A stretch of DNA of 64,000 nucleotides from CBDDCX01 sp965226925 (GTDB lineage Bacteria > Gemmatimonadota > Gemmatimonadetes > Longimicrobiales > Gaopeijiaceae). Of the stretch, positions 1 through 7,406 are shown one piece after another. The translations under genes were made by a program, and so were the position numbers. Location of the stretch: positions 248,001-312,000 of the forward strand of contig CBDDEN010000010.1 in assembly GCA_965226925.1 (NCBI GenBank), in the 5' to 3' direction. The notes under the pieces were generated by a model. It was not told where the DNA came from and made no database searches. It was given only the letters and a program-made list of their open reading frames with translations. Within the stretch, counting starts at the first letter, position 1. Each line of letters opens with the position of its first letter.

Positions 1-741
1 GTGAGCGATCCGGGCATGGAGGATCTGCTCTACGAGGTGGAGTCAGTGCGCCGCTTTGCGGGTCTGCGCCTGAGCGGTTCTTTGCCGGACGAGACGACGA
101 TCCTGAACTTCCGTCACCTGCTGGAGACGCAGGGCTTGGGGATGGGGTTGTTCGAGGAGATCAATACGCATCTGGCGTCTCTCGGGCATCGGTTGAAGAC
201 GGGGACGATCGTGGATGCGAGCATCATTGACGCGCCGTCGTCGACGAAGAACCGCAGGGGAGAACGGGATCCGGAGATGCACCAGACGAAGAAGGGAAAC
301 CAGTGGTACTTCGGGATGAAGGCGCATATCGGGGTGGACGCCGAATCGGGTCTGGCGCACAGCTTGGCGACGACGGCCGCCAACGCGGCGGACGTGACGC
401 AGGCGTGCGTGCTGCTGCATGGTGACGAGACGGAGGCATGGGGCGACGCGGGCTACCAGGGTGTGGACAAGCGCCCGGAGAACAGGGGTTGCGACGTCGC
501 CTGGCAGGTGGCGATGAAGCCGGGCAAGCGTCGCCTGCTCGATCGGGACGGCGCCGAGGCGGCGGCCGAGAAGCGCAAGGCATCGGTGCGGGCGAAGGTG
601 GAGCATCCGTTCTTGTATGTGAAGCGGCGCTTCGGGTACGGTAAGGTGCGCTACCGGGGACTGGCGAAGAACACGCAGCGCATCGCGTTGCTGCTCGGGT
701 TCTCGAATCTGCTCATCGCTGGCCGCTACGCGACCGGATAA
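1..741 (+). CDS. IS5-family DDE transposase, N-terminus cut by window edge
   Basis: The protein is the catalytic part of an IS5-type transposase, which cuts and joins the ends of its own element. The visible 246 residues begin in the N-terminal region (SVRRFAGL, DETTILNFRH) and hold the DDE triad: Asp in GTIVDASIIDAP, Asp in WGDAGYQG, and Glu in RAKVEHPFLYVKRRFGY, the latter two in the usual YREK-type context. Full-length relatives are roughly 300-350 residues, so several tens of residues lie before base 1. The GTG at base 1 is simply the first codon visible and should not be taken as a start. The reading frame is intact to its stop, so the element may be active. Confidence 0.93.
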   Translation: MSDPGMEDLLYEVESVRRFAGLRLSGSLPDETTILNFRHLLETQGLGMGLFEEINTHLASLGHRLKTGTIVDASIIDAPSSTKNRRGERDPEMHQTKKGNQWYFGMKAHIGVDAESGLAHSLATTAANAADVTQACVLLHGDETEAWGDAGYQGVDKRPENRGCDVAWQVAMKPGKRRLLDRDGAEAAAEKRKASVRAKVEHPFLYVKRRFGYGKVRYRGLAKNTQRIALLLGFSNLLIAGRYATG

Positions 742-921
742 CGCGCGGCCCATGGACCGCCCGAGGGCGGGAGCCGGACACATCGAAGCGACTTCCTGAC
801 GGTTCGGACCGTTTCTCCGGCGCGCCAGCCAGCACTTCATCGCTCCGATAGGTCTTCGAACCGGATCTTCGAACCGCAACCGATCGCGTTCCTCCCAAGA
901 TGGGGGTTGTTCAGACCCTCC
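1..921 (+). mobile_element. IS5-family insertion sequence, 3' portion (left end outside window)
   Basis: This is the right part of an IS5-type element containing the transposase at 1-741. After the gene comes about 180 bp without coding signal, ending in TTGTTCAGACCCTCC at 907-921, which resembles IS5-group terminal repeats. It is followed directly by CTAG at 922-925, the kind of four-base target that IS5-group elements duplicate. The left end lies outside the window, so the matching inverted repeat and target copy cannot be checked and the right boundary is an inference. Confidence 0.7.
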
Positions 922-965
922 CTAGGGAACCGGCCGGTGCGTCGTCCGATCGGGCGAGAGGGAAG

Positions 966-1226
966 CTATGTGCCTGGTACGGGAGGTTGGGAAGCCCTAC
1001 CGACCGCCGAACGCAGCCGCCTGCGCAACTCGACGTCCGACATCGTGGCCAGCGTCCGTTCCGCCGTGCCCGGGCTGTTCCAGCGCACATCAGCCAGGCT
1101 CACGCCGTCGTCGGCCCCACCCTCCTTCCGCATATGAAGGTAGTAGCGACCCTTGTAGTCCGTACCCGATTCCGATCGTACGGTCGCGGTCCAGGCGTGT
1201 CCGTGTTGGTCCAGGAATTCAGTCAT
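966..1226 (-). CDS. Small conserved-looking protein of unknown function
   Basis: The 86-residue protein begins MTEFLDQHGHAWTATVRSE and continues with DYKGRYYL, SLADVRWNS and TLATMSDVELRRRLRSA. It has no signal peptide or membrane segment. The compact mix of aromatic and charged residues and a final amphipathic helix look like a real domain; I have a general memory of similar hypothetical proteins in Gemmatimonadota but cannot name a family. The ATG at 1226 is preferred because the 28 residues upstream in frame are arginine-rich and not coding-like. It lies 46 bp upstream of the end of the AraC-like gene on the same strand, so the two could share a transcript. No function is proposed. Confidence 0.6.
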   Translation of the reverse strand: MTEFLDQHGHAWTATVRSESGTDYKGRYYLHMRKEGGADDGVSLADVRWNSPGTAERTLATMSDVELRRRLRSAVGRASQPPVPGT

Positions 1227-1272
1227 GAGCTCGGATCGGAGATGATCGTTGGGCCGCGGGCGTCGGCGGAGA

Positions 1273-2040
1273 TCAGGCCACCGAGATGCGTGGTGTAGCC
1301 GGGGTCTCAAACCCGCAATCGTGTAGAAAGTGCCTGAGCACGAACGTCAGGCCCCCGCGTTCCGCCACCATCGTGGGGGTCGCGCCGGTATAGCCCTTCA
1401 GGGCCCTCCGAAAAGCCGCCCCTGACGAGTACTCCAACTGCCGGCTCACACTCTGGCCCGTTCGCCCGGGATCGCCCAACCAGTGCCCCGCGTGGAGGAG
1501 TCGGGACCAGACGAGCAGGCGTCCGATCGCCGGCAGGCCCGACCTCTTCAGGCAGACGCTCAGGAAAGGCCTGGACAGGCCCATGAGTTCGGAAAAGCCC
1601 TCGGCCGACCAGCACTTGTGCACCTCGTCGAGCACCAAGCGTAGCGCCTCCGTCTCACGCGGGGCGACTTGGGGGCTGACCTCACGGAGAACCCGTGAAG
1701 TCACCCCCCTCTCCTGAGCCTTGTCCACGCTCCGGAGCAGTCGGAACGCCTGGTTCTCGGCGTTCAGTACCACGAGGCTTCGAAACCCCAGCCGCCCCAC
1801 CTCGAACAGGGTCCGGGGATCCTCCTTGGCGCCGGCCAAGAGCACGAAGCCCACGCTCGGGAATTGCCGCCGAACGCGCAGAAGCCGCTCCAGACCACCC
1901 GGACCCCAGCCCATGGATGTCAGATCGACCATACACACGCTCACGGGGCGCTCCCGAAGCGACAGTGCCAGCCAGCCGAGTGTTCTGGACTCGGCGACGT
2001 CGTGCACGGTCGAGAGTGCCTCTCGGAGGGTGGATTGCAC
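1273..2040 (-). CDS. AraC-type regulator, 5' end severed by IS630 insertion
   Basis: The product is a DNA-binding transcription factor. The C-terminal half (about residues 125-240) is an AraC-like double helix-turn-helix, seen in FSELMGLSRPFLSVCLKRSG, GQSVSRQLEYSSGAAFRRAL and GATPTMV. The N-terminal 110 residues have a receiver-like alternation of strands and helices (VSVCMVDLTS, VGFVLLAGA, SLVVLNA) without a clear phosphorylation site. The only start left on this side is GTG 2040, with no evident ribosome site. Removing the IS630 element (2070-3176 plus one TA) restores an uninterrupted frame beginning ATG GCA CTA GTA at 3185, so the natural product started MALVSTFTRDPEVQSTL. It would then have been divergent from the lipoprotein at 3317. 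Expression now depends on the weak GTG or on a promoter inside the element. Confidence 0.75.
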   Translation of the reverse strand: MQSTLREALSTVHDVAESRTLGWLALSLRERPVSVCMVDLTSMGWGPGGLERLLRVRRQFPSVGFVLLAGAKEDPRTLFEVGRLGFRSLVVLNAENQAFRLLRSVDKAQERGVTSRVLREVSPQVAPRETEALRLVLDEVHKCWSAEGFSELMGLSRPFLSVCLKRSGLPAIGRLLVWSRLLHAGHWLGDPGRTGQSVSRQLEYSSGAAFRRALKGYTGATPTMVAERGGLTFVLRHFLHDCGFETPATPRISVA

Positions 2041-2069
2041 CTCCGGATCCCGGGTGAACGTGCTTACTA

Positions 2070-3176
2070 GTGGACTGTAACACGTGAACGTTAAGCGACG
2101 TGGATGCGTCGCGAGGGGTCATCATACTGCCACTTCACGGTTCTTGGATCGTCGTTGTAGCGACGGATGTAGGTCATGATGCGTCGGGCGAGGTCGTTCA
2201 CGGAGGTGAAGACGCCGCGGTGGATGAGATCGCGCTCGATCTTGGAGAACCACAGCTCGACTTGGTTGAGCCAAGAGGAGTAGGTAGGGGTAAAGTGCAA
2301 CGTGACGTTGGGGTGAGCGTCGAGGAAGGCTTGAACGCGCTGCGTCTTGTGAGCCGAGAGGTTGTCGAGGATGATGTGGATTTCCCGATCCTCGGGCTGC
2401 CTGACCACGATATCGGTCAGGAAAGCCACGAACTCCTGGCTCGTATGGCGGGCCGTGGTCTTGCCCACAACCTCGCCGGTCTGAGTGTCGAGCGCGGCGT
2501 AGAGCGAGAGGGTGCCGTGGCGGACGTACTCGAACCCGTGCCGCTCGGCCCTGCCGGGCGACAGGGGCAGAACCGGATCTTTGCGGTCCAGCGCTTGAAT
2601 AGCCGTCTTCTCGTCCACGCAAAGCACGACGGCATGTTGCGGGGGATTGAGATAGAGCCCGATCACATCGGCGGCCTTCTCCTCGAACTCGGGGTCGTTG
2701 GACGCCATGTAGCGCTCCATCCGATGAGGCTGAACCCCGTGCTTCTTCCAGGTCCGAGCCACCATCATGTGGTGGACGCCGAGCTTCTTGGCCAGGCGCC
2801 GCGTGCTCCAATGCGTCGACCCGTCGGTCGGCTTCTTGCGCGTCCAGTTCAGGATCCGCGCCTCCACCTTGGGTGTCAGCACCGTCACGGGCCGTCCCTC
2901 GTGCCGGACGTAGAGTCCGGCCAGCCGCTCGGCCAGGAACCGCTTCTTCCACTTGCTGATGAACGGCTCCGAGCAATCGACCCGACTCGCGATCTCTCGG
3001 TACGTCACCCCGTCAGCCAGCAAGAGCAGCACCCGAGCGATCCGAGCATCATCGGCACGCCCTGCCCGACTCTTCGCACGCCGCCCGAGCTCGGCACGTT
3101 CCCGCTCGGTCAATCTGATCGGATCAGTTTTCATACCATTCAATCTACCACTAATCATTTATATGTTACAGTCCAC
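2070..3176 (-). mobile_element. Complete IS630-type insertion sequence with TA target duplication
   Basis: A 1107-bp element bounded by perfect 13-bp inverted repeats, GTGGACTGTAACA at 2070-2082 and TGTTACAGTCCAC at 3164-3176. It is flanked by TA at 2068-2069 and 3177-3178, the two-base target duplication typical of the IS630/Tc1/mariner group. The target was a CTAG tetranucleotide, which makes the flanks look like a longer repeat. It carries one intact transposase and appears complete. Confidence 0.93.
2091..3134 (-). CDS. IS630-family transposase
   Basis: The 347-residue protein catalyses cut-and-paste transposition of the surrounding element. An N-terminal helix-turn-helix (VTYREIASRVDCSEPFISKW) and a second Homeodomain-like region (STRRLAKKLGVHHMMVARTW) bind the inverted repeats. 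The C-terminal DDE domain shows CVDEKTAIQAL, HIILDNLSAHKT and WLNQVELWFSKIERD as the three acidic motifs. The start at 3134 (MKTDPIRLTERER) is chosen over the ATG 24 bp upstream because it begins at the usual N-terminal motif; either is possible. The frame is intact and of normal length. Confidence 0.95.
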   Translation of the reverse strand: MKTDPIRLTERERAELGRRAKSRAGRADDARIARVLLLLADGVTYREIASRVDCSEPFISKWKKRFLAERLAGLYVRHEGRPVTVLTPKVEARILNWTRKKPTDGSTHWSTRRLAKKLGVHHMMVARTWKKHGVQPHRMERYMASNDPEFEEKAADVIGLYLNPPQHAVVLCVDEKTAIQALDRKDPVLPLSPGRAERHGFEYVRHGTLSLYAALDTQTGEVVGKTTARHTSQEFVAFLTDIVVRQPEDREIHIILDNLSAHKTQRVQAFLDAHPNVTLHFTPTYSSWLNQVELWFSKIERDLIHRGVFTSVNDLARRIMTYIRRYNDDPRTVKWQYDDPSRRIHVA

Positions 3177-3178
3177 TA

Positions 3179-3200
3179 GTGCCATGACCTTCGGAAAAGA
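3179..3200 (-). other. Orphaned start codon and ribosome site of the AraC-like gene
   Basis: On the minus strand this reads TCCGAAGGTCATGGCAC, ending at the IS630 target TA. The ATG (3185-3183) and GCA codon join in frame to CTA GTA AGC ACG on the other side of the element (2069 downward). GAAGG just ahead of the ATG can act as a ribosome site, and TATATC further upstream resembles a -10 box. This is the detached beginning of the gene at 1273-2040. Confidence 0.75.
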
Positions 3201-3223
3201 TATACCCCTACTCTGAAAGGATT

Positions 3224-3243
3224 GCGGCACCCGCAGATGCCGC
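3224..3243. promoter_or_regulatory. Hairpin GCGGCA-N8-TGCCGC in the divergent spacer
   Basis: A perfect six-base inverted repeat lies between the original AraC-like start and the lipoprotein gene. It could be a protein-binding site or an RNA hairpin in either leader. No run of T follows it, so it is not an obvious terminator. Confidence 0.35.
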
Positions 3244-3264
3244 ATCCACCTTACAACCAAGCTA

Positions 3265-3284
3265 TGACGTACAGCCCTACGTCA
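3265..3284. promoter_or_regulatory. Inverted repeat TGACGTA-N6-TACGTCA, candidate operator
   Basis: The two seven-base arms are perfect reverse complements separated by CAGCCC, ending 32 bases before the lipoprotein start codon. The size and symmetry suit a dimeric regulator. The AraC-like regulator formerly divergent from this spacer is the obvious candidate, although AraC-type proteins more often use direct repeats, so this is only a suggestion. Confidence 0.45.
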
Positions 3285-3316
3285 CCAGAGCCTTACCACT
3301 GGAAGGAACCGGTTCG

Positions 3317-3556
3317 ATGACCAAGCTTCGCCTCTTCTTCGCCGTCGCTGCCCTCTCGTTCGCGTTGAGTGCCTGCTCGTCCCCCGCAGGTCTGGATTGC
3401 GCCGCCGGAGATAGCCTCTGCCAGACTCACAATCCTGGTGGCAATGGGCACAATCCTGGTGGCAATGGGCACAACCCTGGTGGCAATGGGCACAACCCCG
3501 GTGGTAATGGGCACAACCCCGGCGGCAAGGGACACAATCCGGGCGGCAACGGCTAA
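3317..3556 (+). CDS. Small lipoprotein with six HNPGGNG heptad repeats
   Basis: The 79-residue product has a signal peptide (MTKLRLFFAVAALSFALSAC) ending in the lipobox LSAC, so Cys20 should be lipidated and the protein anchored in the cell envelope. A short segment with two cysteines (LDCAAGDSLCQT) follows, then six tandem heptads HNPGGNG (3428-3553); the fifth has Lys for Asn. The repeats run up to the stop codon. The first two are identical at DNA level and later ones differ at synonymous sites, so they arose by tandem duplication and are kept at protein level. GGAAGGAACC precedes the ATG. One histidine beside Gly-Gly per repeat recalls copper-binding prion octarepeats, but metal binding is only a guess. 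Its stop overlaps the stop of the convergent GAF/TPR gene by two bases. Confidence 0.8.
   Translation: MTKLRLFFAVAALSFALSACSSPAGLDCAAGDSLCQTHNPGGNGHNPGGNGHNPGGNGHNPGGNGHNPGGKGHNPGGNG
3428..3553 (+). repeat. Six tandem 21-bp units encoding HNPGGNG
   Basis: Units start at 3428, 3449, 3470, 3491, 3512 and 3533. The first two are identical; later ones change mainly at third codon positions. Unit length is a multiple of three, so copy-number change by slippage would keep the frame. Confidence 0.97.
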
Positions 3557-5373
3557 GTAACCGTTATCCCCACCGCCGTTGTAACCAGTTGGCCCCGCAT
3601 CGAACTCAGTTCGGTGCGGACGCCTTCTATGTCCTCCAGTGTTATGGACGCCGCATGGGCGCTCGAGTCCTCACCCGGAGCCTCACCGGTCCTGAGGGCC
3701 TCGAGCGCGGCGTCGGCTTGGAACGAGATCTGATTGTTCCCGTGCTCTTCGGAGTACTCCTTGGCCTCTTCAAGCCAGCGTTGGGCCAACTCTGCGTCGC
3801 CCAAGAGGCTGTATGCCTTGCCGCGGTAGTACAGTAGCTCCGAGACCATGAACGGCTGTCCGGTCCTCCAGGGGGTTGCGTCCACCGCCTGGATGCGATC
3901 CTCGAACTGCTCGCGGCGCCCGAGCAGGGCCTCGATATAGGCAAGCGCGTCGAGCGCATATACCCGATAGCGGAAGTCCTGTGTGCGGTGCGCCACCACG
4001 GTGTACGCATCTTCGGCGGCGCCATACTCGCCGACTTCCACGAAGGCCCAAGCCAAGTCGGTGAGGGCCTGCAGTTGGTCTCTCTCCGACGGATAGAGGC
4101 GGACCGCCTCCCAACCGTGCCGGATCGCCTCTCCGAAGCGCCCCGACAACTTCTGGTCGGTCATCAGGTTGTGGTGACTGAGTCCCTGAACGTAGTGATC
4201 GCCGTCCGCCACGCCCCACTCGAGAGTCTCGGAGTGTAGCTCGAGTGCCCGAGGCAGGTTGCCCTTTTCACGGATTGCACTCCCGAGACCGTTGGTGGCG
4301 AGCGCGGAGAGCCTTCGGTCGCCCAGGGCGGCACCGAGATTCTGTGCCACGCCATACCAGTACTCGCTCTCGTCCCAGGCGCCCAGTCGCCGATGGGCTC
4401 TGCCCAAGAACCGGGCTGCGGTCCCGGCGACGGCTCCCGATCCACAGATCACCGCGACCTGGTAGGCCAGGCTACACAACTCCCGCGCCCCGTGCAGGTG
4501 CCCGAGCATGTCCACACGGTCCGCCAACTCGAGAAGGGAGCGTCCCAACTCGATCCCGTCCGCGGAACCGAGAGCCTCCAGAACGGCGCCCCAGGCCGTC
4601 CGCTCGGGATCTCCCCGATCCACCGCGTCGAGTTCACGCCCAACGCCTTCCACCTGCTGCCGAAGAGCCTCGGGGTCCATGGTGAGCTCCTCGTCCAGCG
4701 CGGCGCGAACGGCACGGGCAACGAGGAAGCAAGTAGCGATGCGGCGATTCGTTTCGGCGTCGGCCTCACGCCCGTCGAGGTCCTTGAGGATCGCCCATCC
4801 GGAGAACGTCTCGCCTTCCTCGGGACCGGCACTGGTCGCGTGCCGCCGCGGACCCGCAGCCCTGCGATCCAGATCCTGATGAAGAACCACGGCTGCCGCT
4901 TCGCCAGCGACGAACATCAACTCGTCGGTGACTTCCACAGCCAGCCGCGACCGAGGCGTCAGCGCGTCGATCACGAGGAACCACGCCCGTGTCCCGTCGC
5001 TACCCATGGCGACACAGCAGGAGCTGCGCACTCCCGAGATGGGAATCTCACCAGTGCGCTGCACATCGGGCACGTCGAGGAGGCCCGGCACACCTTTGCC
5101 CCAGGCCACCCTGCACGCCTGGGCGGCGAAGTTCCGTCGCGGGGGGTTTCCTACGAGGTCGAGCAGGCAGTGGACATGGACAAGTCCAGGCCCGTACTCG
5201 TCGACCCAAACCACCGCGGCGCGATCCCCACCGACCAACTCCTGAGCCGTGGCGAGGTGCCCCAGCAGGCAAGAGCGTGCCGGGTCTCCTCGGTAGAGCG
5301 CCGCGGTCTGCTCAGACCTTTTTGCCCGCCCACTGCGGTAGTCTGCAAGGCGTGGAACGTTCGTTGTAGACAT
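3553..5373 (-). CDS. GAF-like plus TPR protein
   Basis: The 606-residue cytosolic protein has an N-terminal GAF-like domain (about residues 25-170, including AAVVWVDEYGPGLVHVHCLLDL, SSCCVAMGSDGTRAWFLVIDAL and LAVEVTDELMFVAGEAAAVVL). A helical region of TPR units (about 240-560) follows, with AWDESEYWYGVAQNLG, GNLPRALELHSETLEWG, GRFGEAIRHGWEAVRLYPSE and AELAQRWLEEAKEYSEEHGN. GAF domains sense small ligands and TPRs bind proteins or peptides, so a sensor-adaptor role is plausible but unproven. There is no DNA-binding or catalytic domain. The stop overlaps that of the HNPGGNG lipoprotein. An inverted repeat GTAGA-CA-TCTAC spans the start codon and no good ribosome site precedes it. Confidence 0.75.
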   Translation of the reverse strand: MSTTNVPRLADYRSGRAKRSEQTAALYRGDPARSCLLGHLATAQELVGGDRAAVVWVDEYGPGLVHVHCLLDLVGNPPRRNFAAQACRVAWGKGVPGLLDVPDVQRTGEIPISGVRSSCCVAMGSDGTRAWFLVIDALTPRSRLAVEVTDELMFVAGEAAAVVLHQDLDRRAAGPRRHATSAGPEEGETFSGWAILKDLDGREADAETNRRIATCFLVARAVRAALDEELTMDPEALRQQVEGVGRELDAVDRGDPERTAWGAVLEALGSADGIELGRSLLELADRVDMLGHLHGARELCSLAYQVAVICGSGAVAGTAARFLGRAHRRLGAWDESEYWYGVAQNLGAALGDRRLSALATNGLGSAIREKGNLPRALELHSETLEWGVADGDHYVQGLSHHNLMTDQKLSGRFGEAIRHGWEAVRLYPSERDQLQALTDLAWAFVEVGEYGAAEDAYTVVAHRTQDFRYRVYALDALAYIEALLGRREQFEDRIQAVDATPWRTGQPFMVSELLYYRGKAYSLLGDAELAQRWLEEAKEYSEEHGNNQISFQADAALEALRTGEAPGEDSSAHAASITLEDIEGVRTELSSMRGQLVTTAVGITVT

Positions 5374-5377
5374 CTAC
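5366..5377. promoter_or_regulatory. Inverted repeat across the start codon of the GAF/TPR gene
   Basis: The arms GTAGA (5366-5370) and TCTAC (5373-5377) flank the ATG of the minus-strand gene. Its position would let a bound protein or RNA structure block initiation. The arms are short enough to be chance. Confidence 0.3.
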
Positions 5378-5384
5378 ACCGGAA

Positions 5385-5412
5385 TATTTAGCTTGTGGGG
5401 GGGACTCTTCAA
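5385..5412 (-). promoter_or_regulatory. Possible promoter of the GAF/TPR gene
   Basis: On the minus strand TTGAAG (5412-5407) is followed after 16 bases by TAAATA (5390-5385). Transcription would begin about five bases before the ATG at 5373, giving an almost leaderless mRNA, which fits the lack of a ribosome site. The boxes match consensus only partly. Confidence 0.35.
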
Positions 5413-5494
5413 GCTAGGCACCCCTACTTGGAAAAACAACGGTAATGTTTTGAAGACGAGCCTTTGACGCTGCTTCCCCCTCCAAGCGCTCTCC

Positions 5495-6460
5495 ATGGCA
5501 CGTGATTCGGCCGACGACGGTGCGCCGGAGGCTCCAGTTCCTGCGTCCGCATTCACTCGCTCCGCAATCTGGATCGATATCGGCCTTGTAACATTGTGTG
5601 TCATCTGGGGCGTCAACTTCTCCGTCATCAAGGTGGCTCTGCTCGAGATCGAGCCTCTCGCGTTCAACGCCCTCCGATTTCCGCTCGCCGCGGCGACTCT
5701 CTTCGTACTGTTGAGGTGGAGGGGCCCCATCCCTCTCCCGCACAAGGATCACCGGGCGAGAGTCGTTCTCCTTGGTCTATTGGGCAACCTGGTGTATCAG
5801 TTCCTGTTCATCTTCGGCATCGACGCTACGTTCGCAGGAAACGCCAGCCTGGTCTTGGCGACGACCCCGGTGTGGACTCTGGTTCTCTCGACACTGCTGG
5901 GCCAGGAACAACACACCGTGGCCGTCTGGGTGGGTGTGCTGACGACCATGGGGGGCATGGTCTTCGTCGTCGTCGGGGGCGCCAGCGCCCTGGGGTACTC
6001 GGACGGTCTCCCGCACGGTGATCTGCTCCTAATCGCCGCAGCGGTGACCTGGTCCGTTTACACCGTCGGGGCACAGGATCTTACACGCCGCTACGGCGCG
6101 CTCGCAGTCACGTCCTGGACCTTGTGGATCGGAACCCTGGGCCTCGTCGCGGCGGGCGCTCCCTCAGTGGCAAGCATGGACTTCGGGGCGATCTCGCTCA
6201 CGGCGTGGGCGAGTGTCGGCTACGCGGGAGTTCTTGCGATTGCGGTCGCCTATTGGCTGTGGAACGTGGGGTTGGAGCACATCGGCAGCGCACGGACGTC
6301 CGTATTCTCGAATCTGGTGCCGGTCGTGGCGCTGATCACCGCGGCCTTGTGGCTCGATGAACAGCCGTCGGTTCTGCAGATGACCGGTGCCGCGATCATC
6401 ATCGGGGGCGTCTGGTTGGCACGGGTTGCGAGGGCCAAGGAAGGATTGTCCCCCCCGTAG
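5495..6460 (+). CDS. EamA/DMT-family transporter
   Basis: A 321-residue inner-membrane protein with about ten hydrophobic helices arranged as two EamA repeats (residues 25-165 and 180-315). It has characteristic openings such as LCVIWGVNFSVIKVAL in repeat one and LLLIAAAVTWSVYTVGAQDL in repeat two. Members of the drug/metabolite transporter superfamily export amino acids, metabolites or dyes; the substrate cannot be read from sequence. The N-terminal 24 residues are hydrophilic and acidic. It stands alone, convergent with the zinc-ribbon gene with a 53-bp gap that includes a T-rich stretch (CTTTTTAA). Confidence 0.88.
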   Translation: MARDSADDGAPEAPVPASAFTRSAIWIDIGLVTLCVIWGVNFSVIKVALLEIEPLAFNALRFPLAAATLFVLLRWRGPIPLPHKDHRARVVLLGLLGNLVYQFLFIFGIDATFAGNASLVLATTPVWTLVLSTLLGQEQHTVAVWVGVLTTMGGMVFVVVGGASALGYSDGLPHGDLLLIAAAVTWSVYTVGAQDLTRRYGALAVTSWTLWIGTLGLVAAGAPSVASMDFGAISLTAWASVGYAGVLAIAVAYWLWNVGLEHIGSARTSVFSNLVPVVALITAALWLDEQPSVLQMTGAAIIIGGVWLARVARAKEGLSPP

Positions 6461-6513
6461 ACGGCCTACGACGGTGAATCGAGCGAGCGTCAAACTTCTT
6501 TTCGCGCGTCTTT

Positions 6514-7311
6514 TTAACCCTTCGAGCCCGACTCGAGCCTGGGGTGATGCCGAACCTCGGGGAACTCGTACACGATGATGCCCTGATTCGTCACGTCGGA
6601 CCGGACTCTGAGCCCGTCGTCCATGCCCTCGAGCACACTCTCGGCCGCCGCCAGGGACAGGTTCAGCGAGGCGGCTACCTCGGTCACGGTGAGCGTTCCG
6701 CCCTTTTCCGTTGCCAGGAGCAGCACGCGGCGCTGCAAGCGAGTCATGAGCGCCCTCCTCCGATCCTGACGGGCCTTGAGACCCCACCAAATCGTGCCGG
6801 TCCCGCCCGCACCCAACACGCTACCCACCGCGACCGCGGCCAGCTCGAATTCGACGAAGCCGATCGAGATCATCAGTGCCGCAGCGAGGACCATCCCCAC
6901 ACCGATCACCCGTCGGGTGATGCCGCGTCGGGGCAGCTCTTCGTCGGCTCCGAACTGAGGACCGGCACCCACCACGCCCCCGAGCGCCGGCGCCCGGCCC
7001 GACCCCGGCCCGAGTACCGCGGCGTTTTCCCAACCTAGGCCGCATTGAGGACAGATGCGGTGTTTACGGCGGGCGAACCAGTACGCAAGTCCCCCCAATC
7101 CATATGTGAAAAGCGAAACGCCGATCAGGAGCCCCATATGCCCGGGCCGCTTGAAGTACTCGATTCCGTTCCCGACGTATGAGCACCGGGGGCAACTCCG
7201 TACGCCAACACCCACCGGGCGCACGATTGAACGAGATGAAACCGCCACCCCACAAGTGGGGCAGGCGGTTTCGTGCTCTCTCAGATGCTCACCACAGGTA
7301 GAACAGCGCAT
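6514..7311 (-). CDS. Zinc-ribbon membrane protein with C-terminal winged-helix-like region
   Basis: The 265-residue protein opens with a double zinc ribbon (CSTCGEHLREHETACPTCG), has a second Cys pair in SCPRCSYVG and a third in ICPQCGLGW. A hydrophobic segment lies between the last two (LLIGVSLFTYGLGGLAYWF), and two more follow (VIGVGMVLAAALMISIGF and AAVAVGSVLGAGGTGTIWW). The last 70 residues resemble a winged helix (RLQRRVLLLATEKGGTLTV, TEVAASLNLSLAAAESVLEG). This layout suggests a membrane-tethered zinc-binding protein with a DNA- or protein-binding tail, but I know no named family. Repeat fragment A lies upstream at 7407-7490. Confidence 0.7.
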   Translation of the reverse strand: MRCSTCGEHLREHETACPTCGVAVSSRSIVRPVGVGVRSCPRCSYVGNGIEYFKRPGHMGLLIGVSLFTYGLGGLAYWFARRKHRICPQCGLGWENAAVLGPGSGRAPALGGVVGAGPQFGADEELPRRGITRRVIGVGMVLAAALMISIGFVEFELAAVAVGSVLGAGGTGTIWWGLKARQDRRRALMTRLQRRVLLLATEKGGTLTVTEVAASLNLSLAAAESVLEGMDDGLRVRSDVTNQGIIVYEFPEVRHHPRLESGSKG

Positions 7312-7406
7312 TCAGCCTCGACGCAAAAGTCTTCCTCAAGGTAGACACTCGACACTACGTGTTCGTTCCGGAGAAGATTCACCCCCTTTACCGGCCACAC
7401 GGGCCG

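Noticed and set aside
2100..3179. Long plus-strand open frame opposite the IS630 transposase
   Set aside because: It is the antisense shadow of a well-supported transposase with clear DDE motifs; its translation has no recognisable domain.
3428..3553. Tandem 21-bp units as a CRISPR or satellite array
   Set aside because: The units are contiguous with no spacers and encode a regular peptide behind a signal sequence.
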